In this document: one piece after another, positions 25,285-37,300 of the stretch
How positions within the stretch are numbered: the stretch's first letter is position 1
How the letters are laid out: the number at the start of each line of letters is the position of its first letter
Origin: UA16 sp042095135
GTDB taxonomy: Bacteria > Bacteroidota > Bacteroidia > Flavobacteriales_D > Sanyastnellaceae
DNA length: 50,712 bases
Direction of reading: 5' to 3'
NCBI GenBank assembly: GCA_042095135.1
Contig: JBELBV010000012.1
Coordinates: forward strand, 1 to 50,712
The notes under the pieces: generated by a model
The model's database searches: none
What the model was told of the DNA's origin: nothing
What the model saw: only the letters and a program-made list of their open reading frames with translations
Position numbers and translations under genes: made by a program

Positions 25285-25307
25285 CGATGCCATAAACCAT
25301 CACGAAA

Positions 25308-28300
25308 ATGAGCCGTATCCTACTGCTTTGCGCCGGATTTTTGATGTCCGGACTCACTTTTGGTCAGTATTCACTGACAGTTTCGGAGCATGCGACTGAC
25401 ATCGTACCTGGTCAAACGACCTATCGGATGTACGTCGACATGATCAATTCTGGAGACTTTTTGAGCTCCGTCTACGGGAATGAAGGCGACCCTATGTCGT
25501 TCTCCACCTCAGACGGATTCTACAACGACGCTTTCGGCTCCACGGTCGCTTCAGGTATCAACCCTGCGTTCATCGCATTTTTCCCAACCATTGCAGCGGA
25601 TAGCTGGATCACCATCGGGATTGATAGCCAGAACACAGGAGATGAGGTGCCAATCAGCACAGTGGAAGATTCCGCTCAGCCATTTGTAGCGGCCTTCCAA
25701 CAAGGATCTGCTATTGATGGTCAGGACATCACGATCAACACCCAAACGGGTGGTGCATGGTATGTGTTGAACAATACACCAAACGGGTTGCCGGATGACA
25801 ACATGCAGGTGTTGGTGATGCAGTTCACCACTACGGGCACGTTCTCCGGCCAAATGAACTTCCAAATTTTCGAGAACGGTGATGGTTCTACGGACATTCG
25901 GAAAACGATTTCATTTGATGGCACCGGTACATTCTACCAGGAAGGCGAAGGCGGCGGCGGTACAGATCCGGTTCTCGGATGTACCGATGCTGCTGCATGC
26001 AACTACAATGCAGATGCTACCGAAGACGATGGTTCGTGCACTTTCCCAGACGCAGGCTACGACTGCGACGGCAACTGCTTGAACGACGCGGACAGCGACG
26101 GCACGTGTGATGAATTCGAAGTAGCCGGTTGTACGGACGATACAGCGTGTAACTACAATGCAGATGCAACGGACGATGACGGTTCATGCTCTTACGCCGA
26201 CGCAGGCTACGATTGCGACGGCAACTGCTTGAACGACGCAGACGGAGACGGCACGTGTGATGATTTTGAAGTAGCCGGTTGTACGGATGATGCAGCGTGT
26301 AACTACAATGCAGACGCTACGGAAGACGACGGCTCTTGCTTGGAATTGGATGAGTGCGGTGTTTGCGGCGGTGAGGGCATCGCTGATGGCGCGTGCGATT
26401 GTGAAGGCAACACAGTAGATGCGTTGGGTGTATGCGGAGGTGATTGTACTTCCGATGCCAACGGCAACGGCATTTGCGACAGCGACGAACTCGCTGGTTG
26501 CACCGATAGCGCTGCGTGCAATTACAACGCGGACGCTACCGAAGATGACGGCTCATGCGACTACTGCTCATGCGGAGGTGAATCTACCGGTGGTGAGACG
26601 AGCGGCTACACGCTGACAGTCGAAGAGCATGCCGTTGATATCATCCCTGGCCAGACCACGTACCGCTTGTACGTAGACTTGGTGAATGCGGATGATTTCT
26701 TGAGCTCTGTTTACGGCAACGACGCCGATCCATTGAGCATTGCGACTGACGTCGGATTCTACAACGATCCATTCGGCGCAACGGTCGCTTCCGGCATCAA
26801 CCCTGCATTCATTGGGTTCTTCCCAACAATTGCAGGTGACAGCTGGATCACGATTGGAATTGACAGCCAGAACACAGGCGATGAAGTGGCAATCAGCACG
26901 GTAGAAGATTCTGCTCAGCCATTCGTTGCTGCGTTTGATTCGGGTTCTGCCATCGACGGCCAAGACTTCACCTTGAACACCCAGACGGGTGGTGCTTGGT
27001 ACGTATTGAACGGCACACCAAACGGTCTATCCGATGCGGACGGTCGTGTGTTGGTGATGCAATTGACGACTTCAGCGGGTCTTTCGGGTACGCTTCCTGT
27101 TCAGATTTTTGAGAACGGCGACGGCACGAACGACTTGCGTAAGACCTTCACGTTTGACGGTGTAGGCACATTTAATGCAGAGGGCGAAGGATCAGGCGGC
27201 ACGGGCGGCAACGCTTGCGGCTGCACGGACGACTCGGCCACGAACTACGATCCAGACGCGGATTATGATGATGGTAGCTGTGAGTATGCTATACTCGGTT
27301 GTACTGACGCTACGGCGTGTAACTACAACGCTGACGCCACGGAAGATGACGGTTCTTGCTTGCAACTCGATGAGTGCGGCGTATGCGGCGGTGACGGCAT
27401 TGCTGACGGCGCTTGCGACTGCGACGGCAACGGTCCAGACGCAGGCTACGACTGCGACGGCAACTGCTTGAACGACGCGGACAGCGACGGCACGTGTGAT
27501 GAATTCGAAGTAGCCGGTTGTACGGACGATACAGCGTGTAACTACAATGCAGACGCAACGGACGATGACGGTTCATGCCTCCAGCTTGACGAGTGCGGCG
27601 TGTGTGGCGGTGACGGCATTGCTGACGGCGCTTGCGATTGTGAAGGCAACGGACCTGAAACAGGCTACGACTGCGACGGCAACTGCTTGAACGACGCGGA
27701 CGGCGACGGTACGTGTGATGAATTTGAACTTTCGGGTTGTACTGATTCATCAGCGTGTAACTACAATGCCAACGCTACGGAAGACGACGGTTCATGCTTG
27801 CAATTGGATGAATGCGGTGTTTGCGGCGGTGACGGCATCGCTGACGGCGCTTGCGACTGCGATGGCAACGGTCCTGAAGCAGGATATGACTGTGACGGCA
27901 ACTGCTTGAACGACGCCGATGGCGACGGTACATGCGATGAATTCGAGGTAGCTGGTTGTACAGACAATGCGGCATGTAACTACAATGCCGACGCTACGGA
28001 CGATGATGGCTCTTGCTTGGAATTGGACGAGTGCGGCGTATGCGGTGGTGACGGCATTGCCGACGGCGCATGCGACTGTGATGGCAACGGACCTGAAGCA
28101 GGCTACGACTGCGACGGCAACTGCTTGAACGACGCGGACGGTGACGGAACTTGCGATGAATTTGAAGTAGCGGGTTGCACGGACGAAGCGGCCTGCAACT
28201 ACGATGCTGCTGCGACAGATAACGACGGCTCATGCGATTACTGCTCATGCGGTGGAGAATCAACCGGTGAATCCAGTGGATACACATTGACGGTTGAGGA

Positions 28301-31300
28301 ACACGCCGTGGACGTGGTACCTGGGCAAACCACCTACCGCCTCTACATCGATGTATTGAACGAAGACGACTTCGTGAGCTCGGTTTATGGCAACGACGGA
28401 GACCCCTTGGTATTGAACACGGATGATGGGTTCTACAATGACGCCTTTGGAGCGACAGTCGCTTCGGGCATCAACCCAGCTTTCATCGCAGTCTTCCCAA
28501 CCATTGCTGCGGACAGCTGGATCACCATTGGCATTGATAGCCAAAACACCGGTGCCGAGGTAGCCATCAGCACAGTTGAGGATTCTGATCAGCCCTTCGT
28601 TGCTGCATTCCAATCGGGATCTGCCATTGATGGACAGAACATTTTACTTGATACGCAGACAGGTGGTGCATGGTATGTATTGAACGGCACACCAAACGGT
28701 TTGCCCGACGCCAACGGTCGCGTGTTGATCATGCAATTGACGACTACGGGTGGCCTTTCCGGTACCCTGCCAATCCAGATTTTCGAGAACGGCGACGGCG
28801 CGAACGATTTGCGCAAGACCTTCACATTTGATGGAACCGGTACCTTCAATGCCGAAGGCGAGAGTGGCGGCAGCACGGGCGGAAACGCGTGTGGCTGCAC
28901 GGACGAAGAAGCCACCAACTACGACCCAGATGCTGCATACGACGATGGCAGCTGTGAATACGTAGTTCCTGGATGTACCGACGCTACTGCATGTAACTAC
29001 GATCCCGATGCCAACGAAGACGATGGTTCGTGCTTGCAGTTGGACGAGTGCGGTGAGTGCGGCGGTGACGGCATTGCCGACGGAGCCTGCGATTGCGACG
29101 GCAACGGCCCTGAAGCGGGCTACGATTGTGATGGCAACTGCTTGAATGACATGGACGGCGACGGCGTGTGTGATGAATTCGAAGTAGCTGGTTGTACAGA
29201 CGATGCAGCGTGTAACTACAACGCCGACGCTACGGATGACGACGGTTCTTGCTTGGAATTGGATGAGTGTGGTGTGTGCGGCGGTGACGGCATCGCTGAC
29301 GGCGCTTGTGACTGCGACGGAAACGGTCCTGAAACAGGCTACGATTGCGACGGCAACTGCGTGAATGACGCAGATGGCGACGGCGTATGCGATGAATTCG
29401 AAATTGCTGGATGTACCGACGCAACAGCGTGTAACTACAACGGCGATGCTACGGATGACGACGGCTCATGCTTACAACTCGATGAGTGTGGCGTGTGCGG
29501 AGGCGACGGCATTGCAGATGGTACGTGCGACTGCGACGGCACCCTCCCTGAAACCGGTTACGACTGCGACGGAAATTGTGTAAACGATGCGGATGACGAT
29601 GGCGTTTGTGATGAATTCGAAGAGTCTGGTTGTACTGACGCTGAGGCGTGTAACTACAACGCGAGCGCAACAGAAGACGACGGAACGTGCACTTACCCTG
29701 AGACCGGTTACGATTGTGACGGCAACTGCCTGAACGACACAGACGGCGACGGCGTGTGCGACGAATTCGAAGTCGCTGGTTGTGATGACGCTGAAGCGTG
29801 CAACTACGACGAAGGAGCCACGGACAACGACGGCTCTTGTGAATACCCTGACGCGGGTTACGATTGTGATGGCAACTGCTTGAGCGACGCAGACGGTGAT
29901 GGCACCTGCGACGAATTCGAAGTGGCAGGCTGCCAAGATGAAGCAGCGTGCAACTACAATGCCGATGCAACGGACGAAGACGGTTCTTGCACCTATGCTG
30001 AGGATGGTTATGACTGCGACGGCAATTGCCTGAACGATGCCGACGGCGACGGGGTGTGTGACGAATTTGAGGTGGCAGGCTGCCAAGATGAAGCAGCGTG
30101 CAACTACAATGGTGACGCGACTGATGACGACGGTTCTTGTGAATACCCTGACGCGGGTTACGATTGCGATGGCAACTGCCTGAGCGATGCTGACGGTGAT
30201 GGAGTTTGCGACGAATTCGAAGTGGCGGGCTGCCAAGATGAAATGGCGTGCACCTACAACGCTGACGCGACGGACGAGGACGGGTCTTGCACCTATGCAG
30301 AAGACGGTTATGATTGCGACGGCAACTGCCTGAACGATGCGGACGGCGACGGCGTATGCAACGAGTTTGAGATAGCGGGCTGTACGGACGAGGCAGCATG
30401 CAACTATGATCCTAATGCCACGGAGGAAGACGGTTCATGTGCTGAACTGGACGAATGCGGTGTGTGCGGTGGTGCTGGCATCCCAGAAGGAGCTTGCGAC
30501 TGCGACGGCAACGCGCCAGAATTTGCTTACGATTGTGACGGTAACTGCTTGAGCGACGAAGACGGAGATGGTATCTGCGATGAATTTGAATTCCCAGGTT
30601 GCACGGATCCAGAGGCTGCCAACTACGACGAAGCATCTACCTATGATGACGGTTCATGTGAATACGCAGGATGTACGGTGTCGTTTGCGTGTAACTACGA
30701 TCCCTCGTTGGACATCCTTGATTTCAGTGCCTGCGACTTCACATCGTGTGTAGGTTGTACTGATGAGGCTGCGTGTAACTACGAAGCTGACAATACACAA
30801 GACAACGGTTCATGTGAATACCCTGAAGAAGCGTATGACTGTGACGGCAATTGCCTGAGCGATATGGATGGTGATGGCGTATGCGACGAGTTGGAAGTAT
30901 TGGGTTGTACCGATCCGGAAAACCCAGGATACGACGCAGATGCAACGGAAGACGATGGTAGCTGCTTGGTAGCTGGATGTACGGACGAGTCAGCGTGCAA
31001 CTTTGACGCTGCGGCCGATTACCTCGACGCCTCACAATGTGATTACACGACGTGTGCTGGATGTACGGATGACGAAGCGTGCAACTACGATGAAACAGCG
31101 ACGTTGGATAACGGTTCTTGTGAGTACCCGGCACTCAGCTTCCTCGATTGCGATGGCAATTGCTTGAACGATGCGGATGGTGACGGCGTGTGCAACGAGC
31201 TCGAAATTGCAGGTTGTACCGATCCCGAGTCGGATTCATACATGCCTGAAGCGACAGACGAAGATGGTTCTTGCATTTACCTCGGATGTACCGCTTCAAG

Positions 31301-34300
31301 CGCTTGTAACTACGACCCAACTGCCAACTTCAACGACGGTTCATGTGACTTCGAGTCGTGTGTTGGTTGTGGGAACGAGACGGCATGCAACTATGATCCG
31401 GCTGTTACATACTCGAACAACGCCTTGTGCGACTTTGCGGAAGAAGGGTATGATTGCGATGGCAACTGCTTGAGCGATGCAGACGGTGATGGCGTGTGTG
31501 ACGAATTTGAAATTGCTGGTTGCCAAGACGCAGATGCGTGCAACTACGATGAAGACGCCACGGATTCAGACGATTCGTGCGACTTCAGCTGCTACGGCTG
31601 TACTATTTCTTCATCGTGCAATTACGACCCAACGGCTACTGTAAACGACGGTTCGTGTGATTTCGAGAGCTGTGTAGGTTGCACGAATGAAAACGCTTGC
31701 AACTACAACCCTGAAGCGACGATTGCAGCGAATGGCCAGTGCACGTTCCCCTCAAGCCCATTTGAGGATTGCGATGGCAACTGCCTGAACGACGCAGACG
31801 GCGATGGTGTATGCGACGAACAAGAAATCTACGGATGTACGACACCAGGCGTTGGATTTGATCCTTTCGCAACGGAAGATGATGGCTCTTGCCCTGTGGG
31901 CGGTTGCATCATTCCTTCGCCAACGTTTGCTTGTAACTACGATCCGGATGCGGACTACTTAATCTATGCCATGTGTGTTAACCCACCTTGTGGCACAACG
32001 GCTGGCAGCCCAACTCCGGGTGGCTTGCTCGTGGGAGGTTGCACGGACATTTTCGCTTGCAACTACGACCCTGCAGCAACGGAAGAAGACGGTTCTTGTG
32101 AGTACACCTCTTGCTTGGGTTGTACGGATGCGGATGCGTGCAACTATGACGCGGATGCGATTTACAATGACGGTTCTTGTGAATATGCCAGCTGTGCTGT
32201 TGGTGGGTGTGATAACCTGAATGCGTGCAACTTCAACCCAGATGCCACATTCAACGACGGTTCGTGCGAATACACCTCTTGCTTGGGTTGCACGGACGAG
32301 AACGCTGCGAACTATGATCCAACGGCGACGGTGGATGACAATTCGTGTGAGTTCCCAGGTTGTGTATTCCCTGCAGCGTGTAACTACGATGCTACAGCGA
32401 ACACCAACGACGGTTCTTGCGAGTACACGTCGTGCGCAGGTTGTATGAATGCGTCTGCTTGCAACTTCGATCCAGAGGCAACCATCTCTGACTTCTCGAC
32501 ATGCGAGTTTGCTGAAGAAGGCTACGATTGCGACGGCGCTTGCTTGAATGATGCGGATGGCGATGGCATTTGTGACGAATTTGAAGTCGCTGGCTGCACA
32601 GACGCGGCGGCGGACAACTACGACAACGATGCCACGGACGATGACGGCTCGTGCGAGTACCCCGTGCCAGGATGTACTATCCCAGCTGCGTGTAACTTCG
32701 ATCCAGCGGCGACGGTCAATGACGGTTCATGTGACTTCGAAAGCTGCCTCGGTTGTTTGGATGCTGCTGCGTGCAACTTTGACGGTGAAGCCTTGTACAA
32801 CGACCAATCGCAGTGCGTCTTCCCAGCTCCATTCGTGGATTGTGACGGCAACTGCTTGAGCGACTCAGACGGTGACGGCATCTGCGATCAGGCGGACAGC
32901 TGCAGCGATATGAGCGCTTGCAACTACGACGATCCTGCCAACACTTCTTGCCAAGAACTTGATGTTTGCGGCGTTTGCGGTGGTAATGGTGTGGATACGG
33001 ACGGTGACGGCATTTGCGATAGCCAGGAAGTCGGTGGATGTATGGATGAATTGGCGTGCAACTACGACGCGAGTGCAACCGACGAAGACGGCTCGTGCAC
33101 CTTCTGCGGATGCGAGACGGCTACGGCTAACTTTGAAGGGTACAATGTCATTGTGGAGCCACATATGGTTCACACTTCTGGTGACTTGGCTGGGTTGACT
33201 ACGTACCGCTTGTACTTCGAAACCCCGAACGCAACCGATGTGGTTACGTCGTTCACGGGTAACGCTGAGTATGCTCTGGAATTGGCAACAACGACTTCAT
33301 TCTACCAGCACCCCGCGGGTAGCTGGACCTCTGAAGCGTTGACCGAGTTTGCCATTGGTTTCTTCCCAGATGTGGTCTACGATTCGTATGTCACGTTGAA
33401 TTTGGAAGGCCCCGCACAGGGAACAGAACTCAATCCAACGGCCCTGCCAGGTTCATGGACAAGCGATTTCGCGCAAGGCAACAATATCTTGATTGATGAC
33501 TTGGCGGGTAGCGGATGGTACGTGACTCCTGACGGATCTAATACACTTGTTGATGAAGATAACCGCGTGTTCTTCGCCCAATTGACCACTGACGGTACGA
33601 TTTACGGCCAGTTCCGTGCTCAGGTCTTCCCTGAAGGCGACAACATCAACGACGAGCGTGTTGACATCAGCTTCGTTCAGCAGCTCTGCAGCGGTTGTAC
33701 CGATGCGGAAGCGTGTAACTACAGCCCTGGTGCCAATACGGACGATGGATCGTGCTACTACGCGCCAGCCGACAACTTGGATTGTGACGGCGTTTGCTTC
33801 AATGACGCAGATGGCGACGGCATTTGCGACGACGAAGAAGTGGCTGGATGTACCGACGCAGGTGCGTGCAACTACAATGCGGATGCAACGGACGACGACG
33901 GTAGCTGTGACTTCGCTGAGGCGGGTTACGACTGCGATGGCAACTGCTTGCTCGATTCGGACGGCGACGGCATCTGCAATGCGTTCGAAACCCTCGGATG
34001 CACCGAAGAAGGGGCGTGTAACTACAACGCGGATGCGTCTGAAGCAGACGGTTCTTGCTTCTATGCACAGGACGGCTACGATTGCGATGGCGTTTGCTTG
34101 ACCGATACCGACGGTGACGGCGTCTGCGATGAATTCGAAATTGCCGGATGCACCGATGCGACGGCTTGCAACTACGACGAAGCGAACACGGAGGAGGATG
34201 GAAGCTGTGACTACTGCTCTTGCGGTGATCCCGTGACCAACTACACCATGACCGTTGAGGAGTACGCTGTTGATGGCATCGAGGGTATGACAACGTACCG

Positions 34301-37300
34301 TTTCTACATCGACATGGAAAATCCAACGGATTTCTTGAGTGCGATGTACGGAACCAGCGTGGATCCGATGACGTTGTCGACAGCGGATGGATTCTACAAT
34401 GACCAGTACGGCGCGATTACAGCCGATGGTATTTTGACGCCGTTCATTGCGATTTTCCCATCGCTTGAATACGACAGCTGGGTGACCATTGGTATCGACA
34501 GCGCACCTCAGGGCTCTGAGGTAGTTATTTCAACTGTTGAGAGTGGTGACCAGCCTTGGATTCAATCATTCGCTTACGGTTCTGATATCGCAGGACAAGA
34601 CTTCACAGTCAACGATTCGTACGGTGGAGCGTGGTTCGTAACCAACGGTTCAGCGAACGGTTTGCCTGACGCCGACAACCAGCGCGTCTTGTTCATGCAG
34701 TTGACGGCCAGTGGAGCGATTTCAGGTGTGATGAATGCCCAAATCTTCCCTGAAGGCAACGGCGACAATGAAACCTTCAAATCATTCGCCTTTGACGGAC
34801 CTGGTGTTTACACGGCCGAAGGCGAATCTGAAGGTGGCGTAGGCAATGCGTGTGGCTGTACCGATGAAAACGCTGACAACTACGACATGCACGCTGAGTA
34901 CGACGATGGCGGCTGCATCTACTACGGTTGTATGGATGCTATGGCATGCAACTACGATGAAACGGCCAACACGGATGATGGTTCTTGCTACTACGTTGTG
35001 GAAGGCTACGATTGCGACGGCGTTTGCTTGGCCGATGAGGACGGCGACGGTGTTTGCGATTCGTTCGAGGTTGAAGGTTGCCAAGATGCTACGGCGTGTA
35101 ACTACAATGAGTTTGCTACTGATGCGGCCGATTGTGTGTACCCTGACGGCATCTGCGATACCTGCTCCGGTGAGACGGACGGTACCGGAACGGTCGTGGA
35201 CAATGACGCCGATGACGATGGAATCTGTGACGCAGATGAGGTAGTAGGATGTCAAGACGCTACGGCGTGTAACTACTTGCCAACGGCAACGGATGCCGGT
35301 GAGTGTGACTTCTGCTCATGCCTCGGTAACGAAGCTTCGATTGCTGGTTACGACGTGATCATTGAAACGGTCATGGAACACACCGAAGGCGAATTGGCCG
35401 GTTTGACCACCTACCAGGTGTTCTTGTCTACGCCAAACGCTTCTGACGTGTTGACTGCGATTGTCGGTGACCAAGAGTTTGCGCTCAACTTGAGCAGTAC
35501 CACATCATTCTACCAGCACCCAGGCGGAGGGGTGACCCCTGAAGGCTTGAGTGCAGCCATGTTGTCTGTGGCTCCTGAATTGGCTTACGACTCATACGTA
35601 ACCATCGGATTGGATGGCCCAGCAACATCACTGGATGAAATGAACACAGGCATCGTTCCAGGACCTTGGTCCGCGTCGTTCGAAGCCGGTGGTCCGGTCA
35701 ACGTCAACGATGAATTCGGAGGCGGTTGGTACGTGGTGCCCGACGCAGCCAATGCGATTGTCGGTGACGACGCCCGTATCCTGATTGCACAATTGACGAC
35801 AGACGGCCAGATTTCTGGATCGTTCCGAGCTCAGGTCTTCCCTGAGGGCGATTACGCAAACGATGACCGTGTGGACATCTCGTTCTTGGATGCGGTGTGT
35901 GGTTGCAACGACCCCGACGCAATCAACTACGATCCTGAAGCGGACTTCGATCCAGACGGAACGTGCATCGACGCGGTCCCAGGATGTATGGATGAGGCGG
36001 CTTGCAACTACGATGCAGAGGCCAACACCGACGATGGTTCTTGCTACTATGCTGAAGCCGGTTACGACTGCGATGGCGTATGCTTGAATGATGCAGACGG
36101 CGATGGCGTGTGCGACGAGTTTGAAGTGGCGGGTTGTACAGACGCTGAAGCGTGCAATTACGACGCCGATGCGACGGACGATGACGGTTCATGTGAGTTT
36201 GCTGAAGCGGGCTACGATTGCGACGGCAATTGCTTGAGCGATGTGGACGGCGACGGCATCTGTGACGAGTTTGAAATAGCCGGCTGCCAAGACGAAGCGG
36301 CGTGTAACTACAACGCGGACGCCACAGACGAAGACGGCAGCTGCTTCTACGCAGAAGAATTCTATGACTGCGACGGTAACTGCTTGAATGATGCCGATGG
36401 TGACTACGTCTGCGATGAGGACGAGGTGGCCGGCTGCATCAACCCCAATGCATGCAACTACGTCGATCCTTCCCTCGTAACTGATCTGGAGGCCTGTGTC
36501 TTCCCGGAAGAGGGTTACGACTGCGACGGCAACTGCTTGAACGATTCAGACGGCGACGGCGTATGTGACGAGTTTGAAGTGGAAGGTTGCCTAGATGAAG
36601 CAGCCTGTAACTACAACGCGGATACGACCGACGAAATCGATTGTGTCTACCAAGAAGAAGGCTATGACTGTAACGGCGTTTGCTTAAACGATGCCGACGG
36701 AGACGGAGTATGCGATGAATTCGAAATCGAAGGCTGCACGGACCCTGTAGCATGCAACTACGACGAAGCGAACTCGGAAGAGGACGGTTCTTGTGAGTAC
36801 TGCTCTTGCGGCGAGCCGTTGAGCGGGTACACGCTGGAGGTTGAGGAGCATGCCGCGGACGGCATCGCTGGCATGACGACGTACCGATTCTATATCGGCA
36901 TGGAAAATGCCTCGGACTTCTTGAGTGCGATATACGGTAGCCTTGAGTTCCCGTTGAACCTGTCGACTTCGACCGGCTTCTACAACGACGAATACGCAAC
37001 AGGCGCGACGGCTGAAGGCATCAACCCTGCATTCCTCGGATTCTTCCCAACACTTGCTTACGACAGTTGGGTGACGATCGGAGCAGAGAGCCAAGTGTCT
37101 GCTGGACAAGTACCAGCGAGCACAGTCGAAAGTGCGTTCCAGCCTTGGACGGGCGCCTTCGCCTTCAACTCAGATTTGAGCGGTCAGGACGTCGCAATTG
37201 ACGACTGGTACGGCGGCGCTTGGTATGTCACCAACGGTGCTACCAACGGTGTAGCCGATGCTGAGAACCAGCGCGTGCTGATCATGCAAATGACGACGGC

